A stretch of DNA of 64,000 nt, from positions 4,216,001 to 4,280,000 of the forward strand of contig NC_089541.1 of assembly GCF_040115645.1 (NCBI RefSeq), given 5' to 3'. Within the stretch, counting starts at the first letter, position 1. Every line of letters begins with the position of its first letter. The notes under the pieces are model-generated. The model searched no databases and was not told the origin of the DNA. It worked only from the letters and a program-made list of their open reading frames with translations. Below, piece after piece: positions 1 through 13,502 of the stretch. The position numbers and the translations under genes were made by a program. This stretch comes from Euwallacea fornicatus. Taxonomy: Eukaryota; Arthropoda; Insecta; Coleoptera; Curculionidae.

Positions 1-3000
1 CTTGTGATTTCTACAAATGAACGATGAAGTTTGTTGTTTTTTACAGTTTTGCAAATGTCTCGTGTAGTGTTTCGAGTCACAACTCCTCGATCAAGTTCTT
101 ATTTCAAGAGGAAACAAAGGCTAGCTTGACCTGAGTTTCAACTAATAAGAAAAAATAAGACTTTTTTAATAACCTGGCAACGTTAGGCGAAAACTAGCAA
201 CAATGTCGCCGTCTGCAACTGAGACACACAAAATATGAGAACGATAATGTACACACAACACTTGTTTGTTCCTCGTCTGGTTCGGGTTTTAAAAAGGTCT
301 TCTGCTTATGTGTACAAACCCACTTGTAAACGTGTCGACCGACAACAGAAAACAAAAAGAAGAAATTCCTGCTTATTCGTTTTTTATGTTTCGCAAGGAG
401 TGGTCGTCAAGAACCAAATAAAAGGACCATAATCAAGTTAGAACAATAAACGTCATTGTTGTTTAAAAAATGTTAAAAAAGAATCATGATATATGGGGAA
501 ACTACGTTAGTGAGATAACCAAATATGTGCCTTATCGAAAGCGGGTTATCAAATTACCATACCACGTTTACCATAAAGACCTTGATCTATGAAGAACACA
601 AATCTATCACCTGGATGTTTTGCGCTACACGAACTGTACATTATACTAACGTTATTAAATTAACACATTTAATTAAAAGAGTCCCCCTGTATGCTACTCG
701 GTTTTGCCCATCATTTTCAAGGTTAAATGAATCAATACATAATCGATTGAAAGGAGATAAGGCAACAAATAATAATAATAATACCCACGACACGACTGAG
801 AGATGTATGCAAGATTTAAGCGTTATTATTAAAGACGTGTAGGTTACTGAAAACAAGATAGGACGAACCAGATGAGAACCCATCTGGATTAACCGCACCA
901 TTGAGATCAATTAGCAAATAAGAAAACATAATGATACAACAAAAGCCACTCGAGTCTCAGAACTTATCTGAGCATCCCGGCACTTGGTATCTTCCACATT
1001 AACATAAATAGTTTTTCTATGAATAATACGAGAACGATGGTAATTGGTCCAAGATAATCTTGAATAATAATTGGACTTTCAACGTACATTTGAAAATCAG
1101 AAACAGGTTTACATCCGAAGCAATTAAACGAAAACAAGACTGCATCTGAAAAACTGGTCGTACTGAGACGTACCTAGAATGGTATCGAGGTTGAAAGTGA
1201 TGTGTCTGTTTTGTCGTTTTTATTACGCTTTGTTTGCTGTACCTTGGATTGATTTTATGATGGTAAAGAGTAATTGCAGATTGGTGGACAGGTTCCACAT
1301 ACAAATCATGGGAGTATATAAGCACAAGTGAGGCTTCAGTCTCCTCCGCTTAAACATTTTTTTATACAAGTGTTTTCCGTAAAGGAGAAAATATGGTGAA
1401 TTGACTCAGTTCCTGAATGATGTTTGTGCGAATTCACTATATCTGCGCAGGTTGACAAATTGATCTCTACTTGCTGTTGGTCGCTAGTTTTTCAAGCGCG
1501 TACGAAAATACCCGATTCTATTAAATTAGTAGGGAAAGAGTAAACTCCCCTTATGAGTATATTATATTGTCAATAGAAGTAGTTTATTGACGTGTAGGAT
1601 TAACATCAGTACTATTTTTCTCTCTTATTGTATATATATACTGCATTACAATTTTTGTTGTCTTTATCACTCCTGAAGAAATCAATTCACCCGAATGCAT
1701 ATCTGCATTAGGTACCATTGGTATTCAGAAGCCGATTACGGTGGTTGGCCAGCTCGTTTAGTGAATGTCTAATACCCAAGGAGTGCCTGGACTCCATTGT
1801 TATTCCTATCTACACGAAGCCATTTTATTCAAATTACTTAACAAGCCCACGTAGGCTGCATCTTCGGCAACTTTATTGTTGTTTTTCGAGTTGTATCGCG
1901 GCCTTGGATTCCGCCCAAGTCGTACCAAGGACATTCTTGTTAAGCTTTTGATTGCTTTGTTGGTCGTTTACGAGATAATTAATATTAACCTTAAGATTTC
2001 TGTAATGTCGGTGGATTTTTCTCGTCTTAAATATCAAAAGTGTAGAAGCAACCAGACTGACTTAAATCGCAAAGCCCATGATGCGTTTCATCTAAAATTA
2101 AACGACCTACTTAAAGCCTCAATGTCACGATTCAAATATTTTTTTATCTTATTTTTATTTTTGTCTCGAACTTCTAGGTTAATAGTCGTTTAAATAATAA
2201 AGACCTTGGATAGTCAAGTAATCAGTTATAACAGTAATTGAAACGATGCCTTGGCAGATGAGTACTATTCAGTAGGTCTGTTTCTGGGAAAAAAAATATT
2301 ATTCAATTGCTAAGATTTCGATATAATTTTTAAATCTTTCCAAATTCATCTCAAGAACTAATTGACGACAATCGAAGGTGAAGGATGAGTAAACAACACT
2401 GACCGCGAATAAGATCTATCAGGTTACCAGTTTGATACTCAGGGTGCCCCCCGCATACGTTGAATACTTTAGCACAGAAAAGAACGGAAAGTTTAAAAAC
2501 TGCAAGCAGTCAGATACCACGATAAAAAGACCTGGGAAAAACCACCAACAGAGTTTATTGCATTAAAACAGGGGGTGCCCTCTTTCTCCACAAAATTGTC
2601 CTTTCTCTTTAAGACTAAAAATAACTTATCTCATTCAAGAGACGGAAGTTCCTTCTGGAGGAGAAAGGCGCCATTGAAGTCCCTATGCCTAGGACCAAAA
2701 ACCACTCATTGTATACTCCTAAGAAATGGAACAATGATTGCTCTTCAACGCAGCATTTTTATGATTTCCAGTTATTGAAGGGGGTCCTTGTGTTTCTGGA
2801 CGAGGAGCCTTGAAACTTGATTCTGGAGTCAGTTCATAGGGCAACTTAACTATTAAAATAGATGGAAATCCGTTCTTCATTTGATTTCTTCTTGTGTGGT
2901 CACCTCAACCATTGGAAAGACTTCCTTATGGTCTGCTACACGAATTTATTCGCCCCTTTATACCTCGGCTTGCTATAGGTGCATTATACGTCCCTATACC

Positions 3001-6000
3001 AACCTGACCGTTCCGGTTGCAAAAGAAGAAACTTAATTGAATTTCGGTTTTCTTTGGAACGTTTCCTTCAGTCCATTGTATCAACCTTATTCGGTCATTC
3101 AGGTCCTTCTCAGATATTTCTATCGGAATGTTCGTTAACCGAGACCAGTCATCATCAAATGACCAACGATTTCGTTTGATGTTTGTTTCGACTGTTTACA
3201 GGTCTTAATTTTCCTATGAACAGTCATAGTAAATGCGATGGAAATAGATGGTAGCTGAAAAGTTTCAGAAACCTGTGCAAGAAGGCGCTGAGCACCGTTC
3301 CCAGCTAGGTCCTGGCTCCAGAGGTTTTAAGTCCCATCTCTTTTCCACTGCTCTTATCAGTTGCAATGTCAGTGTTATTGTATCGGAATCAATTGTTGCA
3401 ATTGAACTGAAATCTTGTAGTACATTTTTACATAGTTATTAACTGGTATGACGCGATCTTGTAGTATAAAACCCTCGCTTTTAGGGTGCAGCTGCACAAT
3501 GCGGTAAAATTTGTATGTCATTTATTGTTAATATTTTAATTGTTATACACACCCAAGTTTCTTCTAAATTAATGAGCTCCGTAAGTGTTAAACAAAACAT
3601 GTATTTCTTTCAAAAACAAAATAACCCTGCTACGAATTAACTTACGTCCACGTAAATGCGGGTTTGCCATTAGTGGGGGTTTTTATGAGTATGCACGAAA
3701 CGCCTCGACTCCGAAAGATTAATAAGAAATATACAAATTGCCCTTAGAACTGACAAGGAAAATGAGAATGGAAGAACTTTGTTTCTAACTGCAGTACCGG
3801 TCTCTTTTAACTTGATATTATTAATGTTCTTTCATAACAGTGGGTAGTGATAACTAGCAGCTATTATAGTATTGTTATTGTTTCCATGACAGTTTTTTAC
3901 TTTTCACACGCCGACACACTTTCCGCATTTGGAAGCTATTGGTCATAAATTATTTTTGATGATATTTTTACTAATTATTATTATTATGGGCAACGCTACG
4001 TAATAGGTATTTATAACTTTAAGCACTCATCAAATCCATGGTTCTGGTCAACTCTTGGATTTATTTGATGTTTACAATGCCAATGTGTGAAATATCCACT
4101 TTGGTGTCTATTTCTTGAAGTGTGCTCAAAAGCAACAACAAAATCCAACGAAAAGAAAGAAATAATATAGCAATGGACTTCTCCGTTTACTAATGGAACT
4201 TTGAAGAGAGACTTTGGAAAGAACTGCATCTTGGTGTTTACGTCATACATCGAAAATTTTCATATTTTGTAAAAATCTAAGACGTTCGAATCGGGTGAGG
4301 TCGCCGCCCACCGAAAATCAATGGACCAATCTGCTGCATGATATCAAATTCAAACTCCAAAAGAAACATTTCAAGGCGAAACCTACATTTCCGAAACTAT
4401 TTCGAATCCGTAGAACCGTCAGAGAAAAAAAAATCAGTTAAACACGCCTAAATCAACTGCTGCCGTGTTAATTTATTCTTGAAAGCACAGGTACACATGG
4501 TGTATTTATCTAAATAAAACCCTGCTGCCTATGACATAACTGCGTCATCTGGCTAATGACTTTCAAGCTGTGTCACGGTCATACTCGCCGCTCGAGAGAC
4601 AAGTTTGCTTTTCTTGTAAATGTGTTTTACATGTTCAGAAACCGAGAGTCTTTGACTTGTTAGCCGTTCTGCGGCTTTGTTTGCAGATTGCAGTAAAGAA
4701 AAGAGAATACCTGATGAATTATTTTTGCAAAATGGATCTCTACGTCCAGGTTTTTTTTGCAGAATGATCACTGTTGTCACTGCGTACGTTCAAAGAGACG
4801 CGTCGCAAAGTACGAAGCTCAAGAGACGCCCCAAAAGCATTAAAAAAAAAAAAAAAAATTGGACAATCTAAACAACCATTTTTCAAAAATGCAAACTTTA
4901 GGTTAGTTCAGGTTAGTTCCAAATGAGTTGCAAAACAAATCACTTCCTTTAAAATTTATGAATTTAAAGGATCATTTCGAGAGGTTTGATAGAAAGTTCG
5001 TGTTTTCGTGCTTGAGTGCAGATCATTCTTTATTCTTCAGTGATTACAGCCACAGAGAGACAGATAATGTCACCACGGAATTATTAATGTGTGGAGAATG
5101 AATATAAACTGAGGGCAAAACGAAACGTACTGCTTTACTATTGAGTTTTAAGTTCAATGCAAAGGACTGGTAAAAGGAAATATTTATGTATTTGTTTCAA
5201 TGTTTCTGGGACCGTGTGGAACATGTAGCGGAACATTCATGTTCCTAAAGGGTCTGACGTTATTTTTCGATGGTATAAATACATTCCATGCCTTTGAGCC
5301 CGATTTTTTTTATTCTGTTCAATGTATTTTTTTTTTTTTTACTGAGGAACGCCTGGATTTTTTTCCAATTGCGAAACGAAGGAAGCTAAAGAATATCAGC
5401 CAGACTTTGTAATTGTGCCCCTGGAAAATTGCGAAATTTTTTACTTCCTCTAGAAATCACTGCTGGAAGGAGCAGCGTGAGCTCTTCTTAGTTAAGAAAA
5501 TCCGACTCTTCTTTCGGACCTAATGAAGTTTTCTCCTCCATCATAAGGCACCTAATAAAAATGTTCCATTAACTTTGAAAAGCAAAGTCCGTGGCCATCA
5601 CGGTTGAAGAAGCAATCGTGAGAAGGTGCGACGTGCCGTGCGGTGCGGTCTGTGTGAATAATTCACTTCGAGGCTAAATGTTCAACTTAGGCTTAGTTAT
5701 TACGTTGCCAACATGATAAAATACGCCCGATTATTCAGTTTCCTTTGCTGGAATTAACCATACACCCAATGCACTTAATATATTATAATAAAAGGACTTG
5801 CGGGAAGCAAGTCCGACTGTAGAGCTAACTTCTTTCGTAAAAACGACATCTTCACGGTTTTAAGTTTCGTCGATTTTACATGATTTGGTACTCGACTCCA
5901 GCACAAAAAAAATTAAATAGGTTCAAGAAATAAATTCAACATTTTTATCATTATTCCCACGAACTTGGATGTCTTTAAAAGCGTAAACGTCACGCAACCA

Positions 6001-6788
6001 ACAATAATAGTCAAGGCCCAAGAAACCAGTTCATTCCTAAGGTCTAATGGCTGTGCTTGGCTTCTTTCATCTTTTACGACTGTGTAATTTGGTGGAATAT
6101 ACAATGTATAGTGATTTTTATGTACACACCAACATTATTTCTCTGCCGGTTTTTATTAGCATTATGGGAAAGACGTAATAACTTATCTGGACACAGCAGG
6201 TAGATAAGTTAGTCCAGACAACATAAAAATCTAATCTTTTTTTCTAGGTTATCAGCTCGTACTTCTGAAACTAGGTCAATGTGCTGTTAGGATTTAGATA
6301 ATGTCAATACAGCAACAATTTGTTATGCTAACCTTACGAATTTTATTACTGATTAACAAAATTGGGTTTTATAAACAATGGTTGCAATACTGAATTGTCT
6401 TGTCTGGCAGCTTTTACATTTCAACAGTTTTCAACTGGATTATTAACGAAAATATCACGTGAATTCCATTTCAAATGACTGACCTCCATAGGTGTTTAAT
6501 TAGAAAATGCGTTTAAATTAATACATCAATACATCCGCCCATTTTTTTGCTGCATTGGCTAATTGAACGTACGCCTCTGCCAAGATCGGAGTGGTGTAAT
6601 TGGAACAATGTCAGTAATTGATTTTTCAAGGTTGCGAATTACAAATCCTAGAAAAAACCGCATTTAGCATCCATGTTACGTAATATTGAAACAAGCGATG
6701 TTAATGTTCCTCGTACTCTCCGCACGTTCGATATTGGTAATCAAAGCTGTGCTTTCTCAAGATGTTGCTGAATTTTTCATAATTCATA
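1..6788. other. Intron, nothing firm
   Basis: AT-rich sequence with poly-A (about 4842-4858) and poly-T (about 5327-5340) runs and no supported gene. A frame near 1718-1815 holds IPKECLDSIVIPIYTK, faintly like the 'W.SIVIPIYKKGD' start of LINE reverse transcriptases; it is too short to call. GGTTAGTTCAGGTTAGTTCC near 4900 is a small direct repeat. The other open frames look random. Confidence 0.7.
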
Positions 6789-7673
6789 TACAGGGTCTTA
6801 TTTAAGTACATGCAAACCTCAACGGGTGATTCTTAGAGTGATTCGAAAGCGAAAAGTTTAGATAGTAATATTTTCGATAATGTTCCGTTTCCAAGATGCA
6901 GAGTATCAAATTTTTTTTTAAATCGTTTTTTCGTAGAAGTTTGAATCCTTTTACCAACTTTGTTGAAATTTGGTATTGTTCTTTATGCGCCACTGACATT
7001 TTAAAGTTTTATACGTTTTTTCGCATGAAGCAGTCATGGCCACCCAGGTCATCAGATTTAAATCCGTTAGGTTTTTTCCTTTGGTGCATGTAAAGTTCTT
7101 CGTTTATAGAATTCCGGTCAACATCGAAGAATTAATACAACGGATACGGAATTCATGTAATCAGATAAGATATACGCCGGGAATATTTCAACGTGTTCGG
7201 CGGCAATCGATGTTAAGACCAGTTAATGCTTGCACTGAAGCTGAAGGAGGACATTTTGAACAATTATTGCGAGTTTCGTTTTACTTATTGTTTAATGTTT
7301 TTTACTAGAAAAAATTGCGTTGCATATGTTTATGTATAGTTTTCATAACGTATTTTTGTTGTTTGATTTTTCTTAAATTTCCTGCATTACCTCCTTGCAC
7401 GCCTCTAGCAAAAAGACACGAACAATTTCTAGCTTAAAAGATTCCCCTGTACTGAATGAGAAACTGTCACTAAGTTTCAACATCGCATTAATTTGCGTAT
7501 TCTTGTTATTTACGAGTTTTTTTTAATATGTGGCGATTTAAAAAAAAAGTTTGATACCCTGTATCTTGAAAACAAAGTATTACCAGGCCTATGTTTCTAT
7601 AAACTTTTCGTCTTGGAATCACTTAAGGTATCACCCTTTGGAGTTTGGTCTCGTACTTAATTAACACCCTGTA
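6789..7673 (+). mobile_element. Decayed mariner/IS630-type transposon with transposase C-terminal relic
   Basis: The ends form a terminal inverted repeat: TACAGGGTCTTATTTAAGTA at 6789-6808, and its near-perfect reverse complement (18 of 20 matches) ending at 7673. TA at each end fits mariner-type target duplication. Inside, on the plus strand, about 7027-7300 encodes the C-terminal part of a transposase in two frames. WPPRSSDLNPLGFFLW carries the 'WPPRSPDLxPLDFFLWG' signature, and IEELIQRIRNSC and EGGHFEQLL follow. One frameshift lies near 7090. The first two thirds of the transposase are missing, so this is an internally deleted, inactive copy. It resembles insect IS630/mariner-type elements that pair a DUF4817-like HTH with this C-terminus. 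Confidence 0.75.
7027..7308 (+). pseudogene. Transposase C-terminal fragment (IS630/mariner type), frameshifted
   Basis: The first frame reads KQSWPPRSSDLNPLGFFLW and then meets a stop at 7091-7093; the next frame continues with FFVYRIPVNIEELIQRIRNS and ends EGGHFEQLL before a stop at 7308. The spacing of the Trp-Pro-Pro-Arg-Ser motif to the final GGHFEQLL matches the C-terminal end of this transposase family. The catalytic core upstream is gone, so no activity is expected. Confidence 0.75.
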
Positions 7674-9022
7674 TTGACATCCTTTTCCCTATTAGATGTT
7701 ACAGTGGATCTAATAGAAGCAGTAAAACTAGAAAAATTCAGCCTCTTAAGAGACAAAAGCGTTTAGAATATATGACTCGTGACTTCTCGAGAATGACATC
7801 ATCTGACTTTCCTTAAATTGTTCTTGAGGGATTGTTCACGAAGTGCTAATGGGTTTCAGGAGGAAATTCCAACATAAATATTTTTAGAAGTTTCGCTGAT
7901 ACAAGACCTATTTGAGGAACAATCTCACGGAATTCCACAAGGTTTCGGAGAATTTTTGACTTCTAGATTTACGATTTTGAAAAGGCGAACTCTGAATTTA
8001 AACAAATCAAATGCAACTACCCGGTCGTCGACTCTTTTGGCACAACTGAGAGTCATGTTCCCACATACTCTACGGCCGCAACACGACACCCCAAAAACTT
8101 AATTTTTCAGGTTACGACTTTAATGAAAATGGAAGGGTGAGTTTGTGAACTTGCCCGTCCTCCGATTAGTACGGGTAAGTCGGGCTCCCACGCGTCATTC
8201 ACTTCGACACTGAAATTCTAAAGGCAAAATGTTAATTTTCCCAGTTGCTCGAAGAGTAGTTGAATCGAAAATCGGCGGCAAATTACGGCGAATTAAAAAA
8301 AATGAAAATTTTTACTTAAGATGTGTAGTTGTCAGATAAAACAACTGATATTAAAAACTGATATTTAAATTCGTCTTAAAAGAGCATTTACGCTACTTAC
8401 TCTACTACAGTTACAATGCTGCAAATTTTCTTTATAAAATTTGAAGCTGATGGTGTTCGATGAGGTTATTTAACAGTACAGGGTCGGACATTAAATTGAG
8501 CTAAATGTATGAAACCTGCAAAAATAAGTTCTTAAAATGCACTTTTAGGAATGCATCATCTTGGTTTCTCGAAATTGCGGAAAAATTTGAACAGAAGAAC
8601 TAGAAGGGCTCTGCTTATTACTAAATTTACTTACTACAGTTTTTGAATGCTTCTTCTACTGTGTGCATTCTCTTACCTGCAACAAAACCAAAGATAATTA
8701 ATATTGCCAACAATTGAAAAGCTAGTAATAAAATAATAATCATTAAAGTTGAAAGCTATAAATTATAACTTCCTTTGAAGGCGTTTGGGAAAAAAAATAT
8801 TTAAAATATAACTTCCCAGTACTATCTCTTCGTGGCCAATATTCGAAGTTTGCAGTCTTGTCAAGTTTCAGCTAAATAATAGGGGAAGTATTCACATTTT
8901 TACTTATCTGGAATTTAAACTTTATTAAATTATTCAAATGCAACAGCTCATTGTTTCAAAGTGTTGCTTAATTAGATATTGTCGGCCGTGAAGGATTTGA
9001 TACTGAGGAACAATAAGCAATA
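7674..9022. other. Intron, nothing firm
   Basis: No coding or RNA gene recognised. TACAGGGTC at 8477 is a solitary transposon-type end without a visible partner. Confidence 0.7.
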
Positions 9023-10541
9023 AGGTGCATTGAAAAAGTATAGGAAGTTCCGTGCGACGTTAAAAAAATATACATAAAATTGAAAGAACAGTATAAATTT
9101 AATAAATGTTTGTTTTCACCATGAATTCGTTGAAATCATATCGCATACTCTTTATTTATTCAATTTTGCTTATGGGCACAGAAGAAAATAAACGAAAAAT
9201 TAATCATTTTATTCGTCCAATATAAGACCACTTGTTGCTTTCCCTCTTCCATCGTCTCCTTTGTGCATACTTGGTTAATTCTGATATTTCTATTTCAGTA
9301 CAGTTTTCAATTCCATATGCTTCATTTTATAATTTTGCAAGTTCATAATGTCACCTGGAAGTTTGTCGACTTCTGAAGAAAGGGGACAAATAAAAATTCA
9401 CCACGCATTGAAGGAATCACAGGGAAAAATTGCGATAGAAGTAGACCGCTTGGAGACACTGATTCGGTTTTATTAACAGAGATTGTAAAACTACCAAAAG
9501 CGTAAAAATCGGGCCCCCAAAAAAACTGTGGTGTCCAAACGAGATGAAAGAGGAATTTTCAGGGAAGCTGCCCAAGAAAATAAGTCATCAATGGAAATTA
9601 TATCTAATTTTCAGTTAGACATGTGCAAACAGTTTGTAATGCCTTAAAACGCTCAAACTTTGTGATTTACAAGAAAAAAAACAAAGAAAACCACCCTTCA
9701 CTGAGCGCCAAAAAAATGCGGGGATGGCTTTTACAAAACGAGGCACGTTTTGGTCCAACGAGTGGCTTTCAGTCATTTTTTCAGATGAAAAATTCTAAAT
9801 CTCTCGTACCAGATGGTTGGGCTTACGACTTGAAAGAGGAAAAACATTTCTTTTCTCATCGCCAACACGGTGGAGGCTCCGTTATGACCTGGGCAGGGTT
9901 TTCTTTCAAAGGTCCTATCAACATCGCTTTTCGATCGAGTAAAATGAACGTCCATAATTGCGTATCTCTCCGCAAAGTGAAATTTTTACCTGTAGGTGAC
10001 TTTTTGGCAGAACCTAATTACCTTTTTCAGCTGGAGAATGCCCCAATTCGCACTGCTCGTGTAAGGAGACAATGGCTTTCCGATCGCGACATCAATGTCA
10101 CGAAGTGTGGCCGGCAAAGAACCCACATCTAAACCCAATGGAAATTTTAGGGGGATATTTATCTCGCAAGATCTGCGATCAGAGACGGCGCCAGTTTACC
10201 AGCATCGAGAACCTGAAGAAAAACAATGTCGAAGAGTGGTATGGCATTCTCCTTGAAATTTTCCAAGGGTTAATCGAAAGTATGAAGGACGGATTGTTTA
10301 ATTACGATTGTGAAGGTATTTTGACTAAACACGTGTGTGATCTTATATTTTTCGACGGAAATTTTTCGTTTTGCCGTTATAAAAATGTCAAATTATGAAA
10401 TGACTCAAAATCTATTAATTATTTGTCCATATTCGTTGTCTGCACGTCTGTTCAAATCAATTACACACACCCTTGCACAAAAATTATTTTTATTCATCTT
10501 AGGAAAAAACTAGGGGTGGTCTACAGTTTTTGGACGCACCT
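9023..10541 (+). mobile_element. Tc1-like transposon with readable ends
   Basis: The element is about 1.52 kb and is flanked by TA on both sides (9021-9022 and 10542-10543). The left end begins AGGTGCATTGAAAAAG and the right end, reverse complemented, begins AGGTGCGTCCAAAAAC, so the terminal inverted repeats still pair. The length is normal for the Tc1 superfamily. The transposase inside is broken (see separate entry). A second GACGCACCT-type end just to the right, near 10561, suggests another related end or an earlier insertion at the same place. Confidence 0.85.
9348..10398 (+). pseudogene. Tc1-like transposase, broken by stops and frameshifts
   Basis: The reading starts at ATG 9348 (MSPGSLSTSEERGQIKIHHA) and covers the N-terminal HTH region until a stop at 9474. 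Coding then continues in shifted frames. The DDE core is recognisable: FSDEK around 9780 supplies the first Asp. GWAYDLKEEKHFFSHRQHGG and SVMTWAGFSFKG follow in another frame. LENAPIRTARVRRQWLSDRD is where the second Asp should be, but the codon reads Glu. WPAKNPHLNPMEILGGYLSR contains the third acidic residue. LTKH lies near the C-terminus, with a stop at 10398. At least three disruptions make it inactive. Confidence 0.85.
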
Positions 10542-12331
10542 TATTTCGCCAAAAATTGCAGACGCACCTAGTTCCACTCGCAGTCCTTAACACGCAAAAG
10601 CCATTAACAATTTGTTGACTTTGCTAACTACTACCTATCAACAACCAAACGAAAAAATACTTTCTCCATACTACTTTGGTAGTACACCTCACGCATGCAT
10701 TCAAAGTCAGCCAACTTATGGTGACCATATAAAGATTTTAATAAATAAAGTTGCGTCACTATCAATGCTATTGAAAGTAGGTTTACTGACCTACTTATCG
10801 TGGCGACAACGACCAATGAAATCACGTGTACGAAGTAGCCGGTTACTTTGGGTTTTCTTGTCTTGTGTACCCACCGTATGAGACAGGATTTTAACCAAAA
10901 GTGATAATGAAAAGAAAGCTTTAGTAGGTCGTGTTAAATGATCACGTACGTGTCGCGTTGCTATGTTACTTATGATTTTATTTATTAAACTTTCATCGAC
11001 TTTATCTGGGAATTAACTCACCCTTTATCATTGGATTTTTCTTCAGTCAACAGAACATCATTAGAGGGAAATAAAGGAAGAAATATCCGTTGTCTAGCCG
11101 CAAAACAGCAGCTGTCTCTCAAAGTTATTTTTCTATTTTGCTCTCCCCTATCTGGTCGTTGCGTATGTACCCCCATGAGTTTACTTGATTAATGATAATA
11201 TCGTGAAAGACCCTGTATGTATCGGATATGGCAGCCTCTACTGGAAATGCGGGTCATATGGGATAATTACCATGTAAATTATTGCTCTGGTCATAGAGGC
11301 AGTACTGGCTTTGTGTATTTTGTAACTTTATTAATTTGTCAGTTATGTCTTCATTAATGATCGTCGTTAACGAGTGGTTACTTGAAGGTCCAATGTGGCT
11401 AATGTAATCAGAAAATTATGCACATAAATCGAAGGGGCACGCGGATCATTTAAAACTTGAACATCATTGAAATAAAATCTCCGTAGTTTCTACTCTTCTT
11501 CGGTAAATTTCTTCAAAATGGTTTTAATTTTAATTAATTTTAATACAATCTGTATATAAATGAATTTTTGAAACTAAACAACTGGTTTGAGGATACCATT
11601 AAACTTTCGTGTTTCTATTTACTTTTCTTCAGTGTTTACGCGTTCCATTCTTTTAAATTTCTTAATATTCTATTTTTTTCATTTTGAAGAGGCTCATTCC
11701 AGCTCAATGTGGGTTAGCTTGCAACTTAAACTAACCTCATCAAACAAAACTTTCGTAATTTCGTCTCTTCTTCAACGCTACCAGCTTCAATAAATTCGTT
11801 CTAAATGCTTTTTACTTCCACTAATTTTAGAGATGAAATCTATGGAAATATACTACGTTCTTCTTCATTAAGTTAACTTTTGCTTAAGCATTTTTTTTTT
11901 TAAGAAATTTTAAGGATCCATTATTACTGTAGGTAAATTTCTACAAGCTGAGCTGACCTAAATATACAATATCTTTATCGATGTTATTCCACTTTGACGC
12001 CTCTGGCTGCGATTTATTCCCGTACTTCCTCTAATTTTTCTTTTTTGAATAATTTTGGGGACTCATTCTCTCTATACGTAATTTAGCCTTTAATCTTAAC
12101 ACAAATAATTATTTCTACTCATATTATCAGCATGTACAATAGCCTTTTTCTATAGTTACTTCAGAATAATTCTCCAAAATAATCCTGATTTCAAATACTT
12201 TTCCCTCAACTCCTAGGAAAGTTGATGACCTTGTTACGAGTTTTTCAAAGTTGTCGAAAGCGACCTTATTTTTGTATATTGTCTAGGGCATACGAAAAAT
12301 AGTACGTAACTCGCGAGAAAGTTTCTTTAAA
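10542..12331. other. Intron, nothing firm
   Basis: AT-rich, with a second GACGCACCT end near 10561 and an ACCCTGTA end near 11210. No gene is supported. Confidence 0.7.
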
Positions 12332-13502
12332 TTCAGGGTGATTCATTGGAATTGGGACATAGCAAAACCCGAGATAGGGACACTAAAATATGACGATTGG
12401 ACCCAACATATTTTATACTAATGCTGCATGTTTCAGAACTACAGGGAGTTAAAGGTTGACATTTTATTTTAAAATTTCTCAATAACTTTTTGTTTTTTCA
12501 AAGCGTTACAAGCAAAATTGATATATGTAGGTTTTCTAGGATGCCAAGTAAGAATTTTGATATAATTTTTAAGTACGTAACTCCTAGGCGACACTAGCGT
12601 ATTTGATCATATTTTTATATGTCCGCAACTGAAGTCAAATTCTATTCAATATAATGAAAAAACGACTATTTTTACTCAAAAAGGGTATTCTTATTTGATC
12701 TCGATATCTCTCTTCGTTTACGAGATTTTCACCCATAAGCTAGTTCGTGTCGTACCATTTGAAATCCTCAGAAACGATGGTGGTTGTGGTTCACTCGCAC
12801 GGCAACGCATTACTTAGCTATTATTCCTTTAGCTTGTCAACGTAATTAGACTATTAACTTGTCTCTTTTTAAGTAAAAAAATTGTAATTTAAAAGTAAAA
12901 ATGCCAAGGCATAATGATTTTTCCTTTAGTGAGATGAGCGATACGATTTGTGTTTTTGCTCAAATGAATTTTCTAATGAGACTTATTTTTCATTCGTTAA
13001 TGGCTTGTCGTTTTTTCTTAACGATTTAAAGATTTTATTTTCTAATTAATTAAAGATTGGAAATGGCACGACACGTATTACCTTATGGGTGAAAATCTCG
13101 TAAATGAAGAGACATGTCGGGATTAAACGACAATCCCTTTTTTGAGTAAAAATTGGGGCTCTTTCATTATATTGAATAGAATTTGACCTTAGTTGTATTT
13201 ATAAGAAAATATGAACAAATATACCGAAGCGATGAGTTGTAACTGGTGTCCTGTAGAAGCTACGTAAAAATCAGATCAAAATTACTACTTGGCATATTAC
13301 AAAACGGCACACCATCTTTGGTGTGAATGTTGTGAAAACACAAAAAGTTATTAAGTAATTTTAAAACAGAATTTCAACTTTTAATACCCTGTAGTTTTAA
13401 AACACGCAACATTGGCATAAGATATGTTCGGTTCAATCGTCATATTTTGATGTTTCCTATCCCGTGTGTCCCCATATCCCGTTCCCAATGAATGACCCTG
13501 TA
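12332..13502. mobile_element. Long foldback element with roughly 430-bp inverted arms
   Basis: The left arm (about 12332-12762) reads CAGGGTGATTCATTGG at its tip and the right arm (about 13060-13502) is its reverse complement, ending CCAATGAATGACCCTGTA. Similarity runs nearly the whole length of both arms, for example CAATATAATGAAA, CGAGATTTTCACCCATAAG and the CGTGTCGT segment at the arm bases. The spacer is about 300 bp. At 12901 it has an ATG frame reading MPRHNDFSFSEMSDTICVF, which looks like the N-terminal start of a DUF4817-type transposase. The ends match the ACAGGGT class common in this window. I read it as a non-autonomous derivative made by inverted duplication of a 5' end. Confidence 0.75.
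12901..13029 (+). pseudogene. Putative transposase N-terminal stub inside the foldback spacer
   Basis: A 42-codon frame starts MPRHNDFSFSEMSDTICVFA and stops at 13027-13029. The start resembles the leading helix of insect transposases with a DUF4817-like HTH (a short hydrophobic 'EM-DMI-VF' segment near the start). After about residue 24 the sequence no longer resembles the family. It would be the surviving start of the parent element's gene. This is a motif-level impression only. Confidence 0.35.

Noticed and set aside
1718..1815. Possible LINE reverse-transcriptase start (IPKECLDSIVIPIYTK)
   Set aside because: Only about 16 residues resemble the family and nothing follows in any frame.
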